Source: an uncultured Fretibacterium sp. (GTDB taxonomy: Bacteria; Synergistota; Synergistia; Synergistales; Aminobacteriaceae). Taken from it: 45,721 nt of DNA. Position 1 is the stretch's first letter. The number at the start of each line of letters is the position of its first letter. The DNA is taken from contig CALGHA010000128.1 of assembly GCA_937915835.1 (NCBI GenBank), positions 1 through 45,721 of the forward strand, given 5' to 3'. The position numbers and the translations under genes were made by a program. Below, in pieces: positions 8,586-16,829 of this stretch. The notes below the pieces were generated by a model, which was not told the origin of the DNA, ran no database searches, and was given only the letters and a program-made list of their open reading frames with translations.

Positions 8586-9212
8586 ATGTCAATAGGGATT
8601 CTGGGGAAGAAACTCGGAATGACACAGATCTTTGACTCGGAAGGGCAGGCCGTAGCTGTTACGGTCGTCCTTGCTGGGCCGTGTTCTGTAGTTGCGCTGA
8701 GAACCCCTGAACAGAACGGTTATTCGGCCGTTCTTCTCGGCTTTGGAGCTGTTAAGGCTGATAAGCTGTCCAAACCTCAAAGGGTCATGTTCGAGAAATT
8801 GAAGCTTGAACCCAAGAAGACACTTCGAGAATTTAGGCTTGATGATGTTAAAGGCTATGAAGTTGGGCAGGAGATTAAGGCTGATTTGTTCGAGGCCGGC
8901 GAAAAAATTAACGTCAAAGGTATATCCAAAGGTAAAGGCTTCGCTGGAGTTATGAAGCGTCATCACTTTGGTGGTCAGCAGTTCTCGCACGGTACTTCTG
9001 TCGAACACAGGCACGGAGGTTCAAGCGGAGCAATTTCGTATCCTGGTCGTGTATTTCCTGGAAAGAGAATGCCCGGGCACATGGGAAGCGATAAAGTTAC
9101 CGTGAAAAATCTCACAATCATGGCTGTAGACATCGAGAATAATTTACTTCTGGTAAAAGGTGCAGTTCCAGGCTCAAAGAACAGTCTGCTTGCCCTCTAC
9201 AAGAAAGCATAA
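8586..9212 (+). CDS. rplC: Ribosomal protein L3
   Basis: 208 residues. L3 begins 50S assembly and reaches the peptidyl transferase centre. Signature GILGKKLGMTQIFD at the N-terminus, central GFAGVMKRHHFGGQQFSHG and SYPGRVFPGKRMPGHMG forming the extended loop. Ribosome site AGGAGA. Separated by 15 bases from rplD. The minus-strand frame of 141 codons over this gene is a shadow. Confidence 0.97.
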   Translation: MSIGILGKKLGMTQIFDSEGQAVAVTVVLAGPCSVVALRTPEQNGYSAVLLGFGAVKADKLSKPQRVMFEKLKLEPKKTLREFRLDDVKGYEVGQEIKADLFEAGEKINVKGISKGKGFAGVMKRHHFGGQQFSHGTSVEHRHGGSSGAISYPGRVFPGKRMPGHMGSDKVTVKNLTIMAVDIENNLLLVKGAVPGSKNSLLALYKKA

Positions 9213-9227
9213 GGGGGAAGATTAATA

Positions 9228-9857
9228 ATGCCGTTCGTAAAAGTATACGAGTTCAGCGGAGAAAGAGCCGGAGAAATGGAGCTGCCAGCAGCAATTTTTG
9301 ATGTTCCTGTACATATGTCAGCAATTCATCAGGTTGTAGTTGCTCATTTGGCAAATTGTCGTCAGGGAACTCACAGCACGAAAACTCGCGGTGATGTTTC
9401 AGGCGGAGGCAAAAAGCCTTGGAGACAGAAACACACGGGGCGTGCTCGTCAGGGAAGTACACGTTCGCCGATTTGGGTACACGGTGGAGTTGCGCACGGG
9501 CCTCATCCCAGAGATTATCACCAGAAGATTAATAAAAAGGTAAGACAGCTCGCGTTAAAGAGCGTTTTATCGGACAAAGTGCGCGAGGATTTAATGTCCG
9601 TCGTTAAGGGTTTTGACGCGATTGAGAAGCCATCAACGAGAGCGATTAAGAATTTGTTCATTGCTCTTGGCCTGGAGAAGAAAACGTTAGTAATTTATCA
9701 CAATAATGCTTTCAACGTTACGCGCTCAGTCAGGAATTTACCCGGAGCAAAATGCATCAACGTTGCCAGCATTAATGTATATGACATTCTCAACGCCAAA
9801 AACTTAATCGTAACGCCGGAAGTTGTCGCGAAGATTGAGGAGGTATATTCAAGATGA
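9228..9857 (+). CDS. rplD: Ribosomal protein L4
   Basis: 209 residues. L4 binds 23S rRNA domain I and lines the exit tunnel; in E. coli it also represses the S10 operon. The tunnel loop KTRGDVSGGGKKPWRQKHTG, with GRARQGSTRSPIWVHGG, is intact with no macrolide-resistance-like deletion. The stop overlaps the rplW start as ATGA (9854-9857), so the two are probably translationally coupled. Confidence 0.97.
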   Translation: MPFVKVYEFSGERAGEMELPAAIFDVPVHMSAIHQVVVAHLANCRQGTHSTKTRGDVSGGGKKPWRQKHTGRARQGSTRSPIWVHGGVAHGPHPRDYHQKINKKVRQLALKSVLSDKVREDLMSVVKGFDAIEKPSTRAIKNLFIALGLEKKTLVIYHNNAFNVTRSVRNLPGAKCINVASINVYDILNAKNLIVTPEVVAKIEEVYSR

Positions 9858-10150
9858 ATTTAACTGCTCATGACATAATAATACGCCCGATTATTACGGA
9901 AAAAACGAGTTCATTAATGGCTCTGAACAAGTATACGTTTGAAGTTCATAAAGACGCGAATAAAATTCAGATTCGTGATGCCGTCGAAGAAGTATTCAAC
10001 GTGAAAGTTGCCGGAGTGAACACGATTAACGTCAAGGGTAAGTTACGCCGTCGAGGAGCCTCAAAAGGATATACCCGCTCATGGAAGAAAGCTATTGTAG
10101 CTCTCAAGCCTGACCAGCATATCGAGTTCTTCGAGGGTGCCTCGATTTAA
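9854..10150 (+). CDS. rplW: Ribosomal protein L23
   Basis: 98 residues, usual bacterial length. L23 sits at the tunnel exit and is the docking site for trigger factor and SRP. Signature IIRPIITEKTSSLM near the start and YTFEVHKDANKIQIRDAVEEVFNVKV after it. Begins inside the rplD stop (ATGA), and AGGAGG lies 8-10 bases before the ATG, within rplD. rplB follows after 18 bases. Confidence 0.97.
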   Translation: MNLTAHDIIIRPIITEKTSSLMALNKYTFEVHKDANKIQIRDAVEEVFNVKVAGVNTINVKGKLRRRGASKGYTRSWKKAIVALKPDQHIEFFEGASI

Positions 10151-10168
10151 TACAGGAGAAACACGAAC

Positions 10169-10996
10169 ATGTCAATTAAACAATTCAAGCCGTATACAGC
10201 TGCCCGTCGTCATATGAGCATTCAGGGCCGCGAGGATATTACGGCAGATAAACCGGAACGCTCGCTTGTCGTTCACCTTCGCAAGCATGGAGGCCGTAAC
10301 AACACCGGCAGAATTACCATGCGACACATCGGAGGAGGACACAGAAGAGCTTACCGAATTATAGATTTCAAGCGCGAGAAATTAGGCATACCCGGAAAAG
10401 TTGCGACGATTGAGTACGATCCTAATCGCAACGCGAGAATTGGCCTGATTAATTACGCTGACGGAGAAAAACGCTATATCATAATGCCAAAGGGCTTAAA
10501 CGTCGGCGACATGATTTATTCAGGACCTGAGAGCGATATTACGCCCGGCAATGCTTTAAAGCTGAAAGATATTCCCGTCGGTACAGTTATTCATAACATT
10601 GAGCTTCAGCCTGGACGCGGAGCAAAACTCGTTCGTTCAGCCGGAACTTCCGCACAGTTGATGTCCAAAGAAGGCAAGTATGCTTATATCAGAATGCCGA
10701 GCGGAGAATTACGTCTTGTGCTTCTTGAATGCATGGCTACGGTCGGACAAGTCGGCAATGAGGACTACGATAATATTTCGTGGGGCAAAGCCGGAAAAAC
10801 TCGCTGGAAAGGACGCAGGCCGTCAGTTCGCGGAATGGTAATGAACCCCGTAGATCACCCAATGGGCGGCGGTGAAGGAAAATCAAAGTCAAACAAGCAC
10901 CCTGTATCACCTTGGGGAACTCCTGCGAAGGGCTACAAGACACGTAAACGCAAATCGTCAGACAAGCTGATTATTCGCAGACGTTACGAGAAATAA
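10169..10996 (+). CDS. rplB: Ribosomal protein L2
   Basis: 275 residues, normal. L2 helps join the subunits and shape the peptidyl transferase centre. Signatures: HGGRNNTGRITMRHIGGGHR (about residues 39-58) and the C-terminal MNPVDHPMGGGEGKS containing the conserved functional His. Preceded by CAGGAG. Standard position between rplW and rpsS. Confidence 0.98.
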   Translation: MSIKQFKPYTAARRHMSIQGREDITADKPERSLVVHLRKHGGRNNTGRITMRHIGGGHRRAYRIIDFKREKLGIPGKVATIEYDPNRNARIGLINYADGEKRYIIMPKGLNVGDMIYSGPESDITPGNALKLKDIPVGTVIHNIELQPGRGAKLVRSAGTSAQLMSKEGKYAYIRMPSGELRLVLLECMATVGQVGNEDYDNISWGKAGKTRWKGRRPSVRGMVMNPVDHPMGGGEGKSKSNKHPVSPWGTPAKGYKTRKRKSSDKLIIRRRYEK

Positions 10997-11016
10997 TTTA
11001 AGGAGCTGAAGAATAA

Positions 11017-11289
11017 ATGCGCTCATCAAAGAAAGGGCCTTTTGTTGAACAGAGGCTCCTGCATAGAATAGAAGAAATGAACGTCTCAGGAAATAAAAAA
11101 GTGATTAAAACCTGGTCAAGACGTTCCACAGTGGTGCCGCAGATGATCGGACACACAATCGCTGTACATAACGGCCGTATGCACTTACCTGTTTATATTT
11201 CGGAAAACATGGTAGGTCATAAATTAGGCGAATTTGCTCCGACGAGAAAGTTCGGACATCACGCCGGACAGGATAAGAAGGGTAAATAA
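11017..11289 (+). CDS. rpsS: Ribosomal protein S19
   Basis: 90 residues. S19 forms a head complex with S13 and contacts the A-site tRNA region. Signature TWSRRSTVVPQMIGHTIAVHN and KLGEFAPTRKFGHHAG. AAGGAG upstream. Only 3 bases separate its stop from the rplV ATG, consistent with reinitiation. Confidence 0.97.
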   Translation: MRSSKKGPFVEQRLLHRIEEMNVSGNKKVIKTWSRRSTVVPQMIGHTIAVHNGRMHLPVYISENMVGHKLGEFAPTRKFGHHAGQDKKGK

Positions 11290-11292
11290 GTC

Positions 11293-11640
11293 ATGGCAGA
11301 AATTAAGACAGCAACAGCTATGACCAAGAACGCGAGGATTTCACCGTATAAAGTCAGACAGGTTTTGACGCTCATACGCGGGAAATCAGCGGCAAATGCA
11401 CAGGTCATATTGAAGTTCAGCGACAAGAGAGCCGCCGGGATTATCCTGAATGTGTTAAATAGTGCTATGGCGAATGCTGAGCATAATTACGGCATGAATT
11501 TAGATAAGTTATACGTTCATGAGGCTTTTGCTAATCAAGGGCCTATGATGAAGCGTTTTCGTCCTGTCTCAATGGGCCGCGCTCATCCGTATGTTCACAG
11601 AACTTCACACGTAACAATTACGCTCGGCGAACGTCAATAG
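11293..11640 (+). CDS. rplV: Ribosomal protein L22
   Basis: 115 residues. L22 binds 23S rRNA and its beta-hairpin lines the exit tunnel. Signature ARISPYKVRQVLTLIRGKSA and, at the C-terminus, PMMKRFRPVSMGRAHPYVHRTSHVTI (hairpin and conserved core). No insertion of the type tied to macrolide resistance is seen. rpsC follows after 19 bases with its own AGGAGG. Confidence 0.97.
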   Translation: MAEIKTATAMTKNARISPYKVRQVLTLIRGKSAANAQVILKFSDKRAAGIILNVLNSAMANAEHNYGMNLDKLYVHEAFANQGPMMKRFRPVSMGRAHPYVHRTSHVTITLGERQ

Positions 11641-11659
11641 TAGGAGGAAATTTTTCAGA

Positions 11660-12343
11660 ATGGGACAGAAAGTTCACCCTGTAGGCTATCGTCTTGGAGT
11701 TTCCAGCGAATGGCAATCAAGATGGTATGCCGACAAAAAGAATTACGCAAAGAAATTACACGAAGATATAAAGCTGCGTAAATATATTATGAAGAAGTGG
11801 GAAGGCGCAGGCATCTCACGCATCGAAATTGAACGCGTCGGGCCTGTTGTCCGTTTCACAATTCATACTGCGAGACCTGGCGTTGTAATCGGCAAGGGCG
11901 GCGACGAAATTCAGAAAATCAAAACTGAACTTCAGGCCATCACAGGCGGTAAAGTCATGGTCAACGTTCACGAGATAAAAAATCCTGACGTTGAAGCCCA
12001 GTTAGTAGCGGACGGAATTGCAAGCTCACTTGAACGCCGTGTGTCATTCAGACGTGCGATGAAACAGGCAATTTTCAGAGCGACAAAAGCTGGCGTAAAG
12101 GGAATTAAAGCTCAGGTTGCAGGACGTTTAGGCGGTGCAGAAATCGCTAGAACAGAATGGTACAACGAGGGCCAATTGCCACTTTCAACGATTAAGGCAG
12201 ATATTGATTACGGTTTTGCAGAGGCTAAGACAATTTACGGGATTATCGGCTGTAAAGTTTGGATTTACCGCGACCGTAAGAACGAGAAGGCAGCTGCTCC
12301 GGCACGTCCGGCTCGCAACAGGCCAGCTAACAAGGGGGCATAA
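11660..12343 (+). CDS. rpsC: Ribosomal protein S3
   Basis: 227 residues. S3 forms part of the mRNA entry channel. It has an N-terminal MGQKVHPVGYRLGV, a KH domain with GVVIGKGGDEIQKI (about residues 74-87), and a C-terminal S3 domain (AGRLGGAEIARTEWYNEGQLPL). The tail is rich in Ala, Arg and Pro. Strong AGGAGG upstream. Usual S10 order. Confidence 0.97.
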   Translation: MGQKVHPVGYRLGVSSEWQSRWYADKKNYAKKLHEDIKLRKYIMKKWEGAGISRIEIERVGPVVRFTIHTARPGVVIGKGGDEIQKIKTELQAITGGKVMVNVHEIKNPDVEAQLVADGIASSLERRVSFRRAMKQAIFRATKAGVKGIKAQVAGRLGGAEIARTEWYNEGQLPLSTIKADIDYGFAEAKTIYGIIGCKVWIYRDRKNEKAAAPARPARNRPANKGA

Positions 12344-12349
12344 GTCATC

Positions 12350-12766
12350 ATGTTAATGCCTAGCCGTGTAAAATTTCGTAAATCACATCGTTCTCCGTTA
12401 AGAGGGATTTCTAAGGGAGGCACTAAAGTCGATTTTGGCGATTATGGGATTCAGGCGCTTGAAAATGTCTGGCTCTCAGCACGTCAGATTGAGGCCGCTC
12501 GTGTAGCAATTTCCCGTAAGATGAAAAAGGGCGGAAAAATTTGGATTAGAGTTTTCCCCGATAGACCTTACACGAAGAAGCCGCTTGAAACTCGTATGGG
12601 TAAAGGTAAAGGAGCTCCGGAATATTGGGTAGCCGCTGTAAAAAGAGGCCGCGTTTTGTTCGAGTTCTCAGGAATTACTGAGGAAGTTGCACAGGAAGCC
12701 TTCAGAACAGCAAGCCATAAATTACCCGTAAAAGTTCGCTTTGTACGCAGCGGAGGGAGTGATTAG
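12350..12766 (+). CDS. rplP: Ribosomal protein L16
   Basis: 138 residues. L16 sits near the A site and is needed late in 50S assembly. The family start MLMPSRVKFRKSHR fixes ATG 12350 rather than the second ATG at 12356. Also seen: RVFPDRPYTKKPLETRMGKGKGAPEYWVA. Six bases after rpsC. Its 3' end holds the GGAGGGAG that serves rpmC. Confidence 0.97.
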   Translation: MLMPSRVKFRKSHRSPLRGISKGGTKVDFGDYGIQALENVWLSARQIEAARVAISRKMKKGGKIWIRVFPDRPYTKKPLETRMGKGKGAPEYWVAAVKRGRVLFEFSGITEEVAQEAFRTASHKLPVKVRFVRSGGSD

Positions 12767-12770
12767 CCTG

Positions 12771-12998
12771 ATGGACGCGAGCGTAAAGCCGGATAAGCTC
12801 AGAGAATTAACGAGCGAAGAATTAGCCGGAAAAATTAAGGAATACAAGACAGAATTATTTAATCTGCGTTTTCAGAATGCTATCGGGCACTTAAAGAATG
12901 TCAGCCGAATTCGTGAGGTCAGGAAGACAATCGCCAGACTTCTCACAATAGCATCAGAGAAAGCAGCTGCAGAAAAGGAAGTTAATAATGCCGAGTAA
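12771..12998 (+). CDS. rpmC: Ribosomal protein L29
   Basis: 75 residues from ATG 12771. A longer frame opens at TTG 12741 inside rplP, but ATG 12771 follows GGAGGGAG (12752-12759) and gives a sensible L29 N-terminus (MDASVKPDKLRELTSEEL). L29 is a small helical protein near the tunnel exit; ELFNLRFQNAIGHLKNVSRIREVRKTIARL is typical. Its last 11 bases overlap rpsQ. Confidence 0.95.
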   Translation: MDASVKPDKLRELTSEELAGKIKEYKTELFNLRFQNAIGHLKNVSRIREVRKTIARLLTIASEKAAAEKEVNNAE

Positions 12999-13278
12999 AG
13001 TCAGAACGGGTATTGTCGTCAGCAACAAAATGGATAAGACAATCGTCGTCAGAGTTGAGAGAATGGCAGAACACCCGTTATATGGAAAAAGAATTAAACG
13101 CGCAAAAAAATACGTGGCTCATGACGCTGAAAATTCTTGCGGGATGGGCGATGAAGTTCGTATCCGTGAGACACGTCCGCTGAGCAAAACTAAACGCTGG
13201 GAACTCGTCGAGATTACGCGTAAAGCTCCAGTTTTTGGCGATGAAATAGATTCAGGAGAAGAGGAGGCTGAAGAGTAA
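12988..13278 (+). CDS. rpsQ: Ribosomal protein S17
   Basis: 96 residues with an OB fold that binds 16S rRNA helix 11. Signature RTGIVVSNKMDKTIVVRVE and HPLYGKRIKRAKKYVAHD. The C-terminus is about ten residues longer than the E. coli protein and acidic (DEIDSGEEEAEE). Begins inside rpmC (11-base overlap) and its stop directly abuts the rplN ATG, so translation is probably coupled on both sides. Confidence 0.96.
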   Translation: MPSKVRTGIVVSNKMDKTIVVRVERMAEHPLYGKRIKRAKKYVAHDAENSCGMGDEVRIRETRPLSKTKRWELVEITRKAPVFGDEIDSGEEEAEE

Positions 13279-13647
13279 ATGATTCAGCTTACTACAGTTC
13301 TGAATGTCGCTGATAATTCCGGCGCAAGAAAATTATTCTGCATTCAGGTCATGGGCGGAAGCAAAAGACGTTACGGGACAATCGGTGATGTAATCGTTGC
13401 CTCCGTACGTGAAGCGATCCCGAACAGCAATATCCCGAAAGGCAGCGTTGTCAAAGCTGTAATCGTCAGGACAAAAAAAGAAGTTCGCCGCCGTGATGGA
13501 ACGTATGTTCGGTTTGATGATAATGCCGCAGTCTTAATCGACGCAAACGGTGAGCCTCGCGGAACTCGTATTTTCGGGCCCGTCGGTCGTGAGTTGAGAG
13601 CAAAGAAGTACATGCGGATTTTATCGCTTGCTCCTGAAGTCGTGTAA
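13279..13647 (+). CDS. rplN: Ribosomal protein L14
   Basis: 122 residues, the standard length. L14 takes part in an intersubunit bridge with 16S rRNA. Signature MIQLTTVLNVADNSGARKL and the C-terminal RELRAKKYMRILSLAPEV. The start codon follows the rpsQ stop without a gap; GAGGAGG inside rpsQ serves as ribosome site. First classical spc gene, but no promoter is visible before it. Confidence 0.97.
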   Translation: MIQLTTVLNVADNSGARKLFCIQVMGGSKRRYGTIGDVIVASVREAIPNSNIPKGSVVKAVIVRTKKEVRRRDGTYVRFDDNAAVLIDANGEPRGTRIFGPVGRELRAKKYMRILSLAPEVV

Positions 13648-13668
13648 CTGCGTTGAGGAGAAAAAATT

Positions 13669-13998
13669 ATGTCAGTAAGATTAAAGAAGAATGACCGTGT
13701 GAAAGTTATAAACGGTAAAGATAAAGGCAAGGAAGGAAAAATTATTCGCCGAATTCCTGAGCGTGATTTAGTCGTTGTTGAGGGCGTTAACGTCGTATCT
13801 CGTCATGTCAGACCGACACAGACAAATCCGCAGTCAGGGATTATCAAACAGGAAGCTCCGATTTATGCGAGCAAAGTTATGTTAGTCTGCCCTCAGTGCG
13901 GAAAAGCTACGAGAGTGGGAGCGTCCTTCCTTGAGAATGGCAAAAAAGTCCGCGTGTGCAAGAAATGCGGAGAAATTATTGATCGCGGAGGAATTTAA
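13669..13998 (+). CDS. rplX: Ribosomal protein L24
   Basis: 109 residues with an N-terminal KOW motif (RVKVINGKDKGKEGKI). L24 is an assembly initiator for 50S. The C-terminal part has CPQCGKATRVGASFLENGKKVRVCKKCG, two CxxC pairs that could bind zinc, as in many non-proteobacterial L24. GAGGAG upstream. Four bases before rplE. Confidence 0.96.
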   Translation: MSVRLKKNDRVKVINGKDKGKEGKIIRRIPERDLVVVEGVNVVSRHVRPTQTNPQSGIIKQEAPIYASKVMLVCPQCGKATRVGASFLENGKKVRVCKKCGEIIDRGGI

Positions 13999-14001
13999 GC
14001 C

Positions 14002-14556
14002 ATGACACCGAGAATGCTCGAGAAATATAAATCAGAAGTTGCGCCGGCAATGTTCCGTGATTTCGGATATAAGAATGTAATGCAGCTTCCTAAGATTGAG
14101 AAAATCGTCGTCAATATTGGCGTTGGCGATGCAAAGTTAGATATAAAGTTCATGGATGCCGCAATCAATGAGCTTAGAGCGATTACAGGACAACAGCCCC
14201 TGTTAAAACGTGCGAAGAAGTCAATAGCCGGTTTCAAAGTCCGCCAGAATATGCCCGTAGCTTGTGCCGTTACGTTAAGAGGTGCAAAGATGTGGGAATT
14301 TCTTGACAGGTTAGTATCGTTAGCATTGCCTTCGATTAAAGACTTTCAGGGAATTTCACGTAAAGGCTTTGACGGACGCGGGAATTTTAATCTCGGACTT
14401 CGTGAACAGTTAATTTTCCCGGAGATTAGCTATGACAAAGTTATACGTTCGCGCGGAATGAACGTCTCAATCGTAACGACAGCTAAGACCGATGAAGAAG
14501 CATTTGCTTTGTTAAAGGGATTAGGAATGCCGTTCAGGACAAATCAGGGGGTATAA
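14002..14556 (+). CDS. rplE: Ribosomal protein L5
   Basis: 184 residues. L5 binds 5S rRNA in the central protuberance and contacts P-site tRNA. Signature PKIEKIVVNIGVGDAK near residues 30-45 and QPLLKRAKKSIAGFKVRQ. C-terminal GMNVSIVTTAKTDEEAFALLKGLGMPF is typical. Close-packed with rplX and the S14 gene, as in the usual spc order. Confidence 0.97.
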   Translation: MTPRMLEKYKSEVAPAMFRDFGYKNVMQLPKIEKIVVNIGVGDAKLDIKFMDAAINELRAITGQQPLLKRAKKSIAGFKVRQNMPVACAVTLRGAKMWEFLDRLVSLALPSIKDFQGISRKGFDGRGNFNLGLREQLIFPEISYDKVIRSRGMNVSIVTTAKTDEEAFALLKGLGMPFRTNQGV

Positions 14557-14564
14557 ATTTTACG

Positions 14565-14750
14565 ATGGCAAGAAAAGCATTAAAGATTAAAGCAAAACGT
14601 CCCCCGAAGTTCAGTACGAGACAGCACAATCGCTGCCCGTTATGCGGGAGGATTCACGGCTATATTCGTATGTTCGATATGTGCCGCTGCTGTTTCAGGA
14701 AAATGGCTCGCGAGGGAGCGTTCCCTGGCGTAGTTAAAGCGAGCTGGTAA
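14565..14750 (+). CDS. rpsZ: Ribosomal protein S14, zinc-binding type
   Basis: 61 residues, the short (type Z) form. It has a complete four-cysteine zinc ribbon: CPLCGR and CRCCFRKMAREG, spaced as in the Cys+ S14 family. This form is common in Firmicutes, Actinobacteria, Thermotogae and Synergistota, and absent from most Proteobacteria, a mild taxonomic hint. Eight bases after rplE. Confidence 0.96.
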   Translation: MARKALKIKAKRPPKFSTRQHNRCPLCGRIHGYIRMFDMCRCCFRKMAREGAFPGVVKASW

Positions 14751-14767
14751 AGGAGGCAGGATTAATA

Positions 14768-15172
14768 ATGTACGTGAATGATCCTGTTGCGGACATGCTC
14801 ACGAGAATACGCAACGCGAACTTGACTTATGCCGAGAGCGTTGATGTTCCGTCGAGTAAAATGAAATTGGCCTTAACCAGAATATTAAAGGACGAGGGCT
14901 ATATTAAGAATTTCAGAATGATCACGACACCAGAGAAGCCGTATTCAGAGATAAGAATTTATTTATCATACGGTGCAAAGCGTGAGCGTGTTATTCAGGG
15001 ATTAAAGCGTATCAGCAAGCCCGGACGCAGAATTTACGTAGGACACGACAAGTTACCCGTTGTTATGGGCGGTCTCGGTCTGGCAATTCTCTCAACGTCA
15101 AAAGGCTTGAAGACTGGTGCGGAAGCGAATAAATTAGGTCTTGGCGGAGAAGTTCTCTGCTATGTCTGGTAA
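14768..15172 (+). CDS. rpsH: Ribosomal protein S8
   Basis: 134 residues. S8 binds the central domain of 16S rRNA; in E. coli it represses the spc operon through a site in rplE mRNA, which I could not confirm here. Signature DPVADMLTRIRNAN at the start and LGLAILSTSKGLKTGAEANKLGLGGEVLCYVW at the end. AAGGAGG upstream. Confidence 0.97.
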   Translation: MYVNDPVADMLTRIRNANLTYAESVDVPSSKMKLALTRILKDEGYIKNFRMITTPEKPYSEIRIYLSYGAKRERVIQGLKRISKPGRRIYVGHDKLPVVMGGLGLAILSTSKGLKTGAEANKLGLGGEVLCYVW

Positions 15173-15190
15173 ACGAGGAGGAGTTAAATC

Positions 15191-15730
15191 ATGTCTCGTA
15201 TTGGACGCAAGGCTATAGATATTGCTAAAGGAGCAAACGTTGAAGTCAAGGGAACTGACATAATCGTAAAAGGCCCTAAAGGTGAACTTCACGCAAAGTT
15301 AATGCCTGGAATTTCCGTTGATATTGAGGACGCTCAAGTTAAAGTTTCACGCGCAAACGATGAGAAACAGCTTAGAGCCTGGCACGGAATGACGAGAGCA
15401 TTAATCGCAAATATGATTACAGGAGTTACAACAGGTTTCTCAAAGACAATGGAAATCGTCGGTGTAGGTTGGAGAGCCGCGCTTCAGGGCAAAAAGTTAG
15501 TGATGAACTTGGGCTACTCTCATCCGATTGAGTTTACGCCGCCGGAAGGAATTGAAATTGTCGTAGAAAATCCGATTAAGTTTCACGTCAGGGGCATAGA
15601 TAAAGAATTAGTCGGCCAGACGTGCGCACTGATAAAAGAGTTCAGACCGCCTGAGCCTTATCACGGAAAAGGTATCAAGTTCGAGAATGAGAATATCATT
15701 CGTAAAGCTGGTAAGAGCGGGGCGAAATAA
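15191..15730 (+). CDS. rplF: Ribosomal protein L6
   Basis: 179 residues. L6 lies near the sarcin-ricin loop and factor-binding site. N-terminal SRIGRKAIDI and the L6 signature near the C-terminus, REFRPPEPYHGKGIKFENE. Ribosome site GAGGAGGAG. Six bases before rplR. Confidence 0.97.
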   Translation: MSRIGRKAIDIAKGANVEVKGTDIIVKGPKGELHAKLMPGISVDIEDAQVKVSRANDEKQLRAWHGMTRALIANMITGVTTGFSKTMEIVGVGWRAALQGKKLVMNLGYSHPIEFTPPEGIEIVVENPIKFHVRGIDKELVGQTCALIKEFRPPEPYHGKGIKFENENIIRKAGKSGAK

Positions 15731-15736
15731 TTAATC

Positions 15737-16102
15737 ATGAAGAAAAAAAGTAGAAATGATATGCGCGTAATCAGGCATGAGCGACTTCGCAAAACACTTT
15801 CAGGCACTGCCGAAAAGCCGCGTCTTTGTGTGTTCAGAAGTCTCAAGAATATTTACGTTCAAGTTATTGACGACGAAAAAGGCCACACGCTCGCTTCAGC
15901 TTCGACACTTGAGAAAGCATTACAGCCGGAGCTTAAGGGGACATGCAACGTTGAGGCCGCAAAATTAATCGGGAAGACAATTGCTGAACGTGCACAAGCT
16001 AAGGGAATTAAGGCCGTCGTGTTCGATCGCGGAGGTCATGCCTATCACGGAAAAGTTATGGCGGTAGCTGATGCTGCCAGAGAAGGAGGGCTTGAGTTCT
16101 AA
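15737..16102 (+). CDS. rplR: Ribosomal protein L18
   Basis: 121 residues. L18 brings 5S rRNA to the 50S subunit with L5. Recognised by RHERLRKTLSGTAEKPRLCVFRS and the C-terminal VFDRGGHAYHGKVMAVADAAREGGLEF. The TAA at 16100-16102 lies one base before the rpsE ATG. Confidence 0.97.
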   Translation: MKKKSRNDMRVIRHERLRKTLSGTAEKPRLCVFRSLKNIYVQVIDDEKGHTLASASTLEKALQPELKGTCNVEAAKLIGKTIAERAQAKGIKAVVFDRGGHAYHGKVMAVADAAREGGLEF

Positions 16103-16103
16103 T

Positions 16104-16640
16104 ATGCCCAGAAGAAATGATACAGAGACCGTAGAACTTCAGGAGCGCGTTGTCGCGATTAACAGGGTTAGCAAAGTCGTCAAAGGCGGTAAAAGATTTC
16201 GTTTTGCTGTGCTCGTAGTCGTCGGTGATGGAGCTACTCAAGTCGGAACAGGAATAGGCAAAGCTAAGGAAATCGCTGAAGCCGTGAGAAAAGGCATTGA
16301 GAAGGCCAAAAAGAACATGGTTGAAGTCCGTCATGCTGGCAATACAATTCCTCATCCTGTTGTAGGAGAGTTCGGAGCCGCAAGAGTTTTGCTCAAGCCG
16401 TGCCCTGAAGGTACCGGAGTTATAGCGGGTGGAGTTGTCCGTGCAATTATGGAACTTGGCGGAGTTAAAGACGTAGTTACCAAAGTTACGGGCAGAACGT
16501 CAAACGCAATTAATATCGCTCATGCTACACTCGAAGCAATCAAGATAACGAGAACTTCGGACGAGATAATGAAGCTCAGGGGTTTAGCTGGCGAAGAGAA
16601 CGAAGAAACGTCTGCTGAAGAAGCAGTGATCGGGGAGTAA
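16104..16640 (+). CDS. rpsE: Ribosomal protein S5
   Basis: 178 residues from ATG 16104. A longer in-frame ATG at 16071 lies inside rplR; 16104 is preferred because AAGGAGGG (16083-16090) precedes it and MPRRNDTETVELQERVV is a sensible S5 start. S5 controls decoding accuracy at the mRNA entry. Motifs: KVVKGGKRFRFAVLVVVGDG and GTGVIAGGVVRAIMELGGVKDV. The C-terminus is acidic. Confidence 0.96.
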   Translation: MPRRNDTETVELQERVVAINRVSKVVKGGKRFRFAVLVVVGDGATQVGTGIGKAKEIAEAVRKGIEKAKKNMVEVRHAGNTIPHPVVGEFGAARVLLKPCPEGTGVIAGGVVRAIMELGGVKDVVTKVTGRTSNAINIAHATLEAIKITRTSDEIMKLRGLAGEENEETSAEEAVIGE

Positions 16641-16646
16641 TTCACA

Positions 16647-16829
16647 ATGGCAAAAATTAAAGCAAAGTGGATTAAAAGCGCAATAAGTTTTCCCGAAAGA
16701 CAGAAACGCACGATTAAGGCACTCGGTTTCAGGAAGTTAAATTCAGAAGTTGAGCACGAAGATACGCCCCAAATTCGCGGAATGCTTGAGCATGTGCGTC
16801 ATCTGGTGAAATGGGAGGTTGTCGAATGA
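16647..16829 (+). CDS. rpmD: Ribosomal protein L30
   Basis: 60 residues, normal for the bacterial form. Recognised by WIKSAISFPERQKRTIKALGFRKLNSEVEHEDTPQIRGMLEHVRHLV, which matches the L30 ferredoxin-like fold. The stop overlaps the rplO start as ATGA (16826-16829). Confidence 0.95.
   Translation: MAKIKAKWIKSAISFPERQKRTIKALGFRKLNSEVEHEDTPQIRGMLEHVRHLVKWEVVE

Noticed and set aside
8589..9014. Minus-strand frame of 141 codons over rplC
   Set aside because: Long only because L3 codon use avoids stops opposite; no family likeness, no ribosome site.
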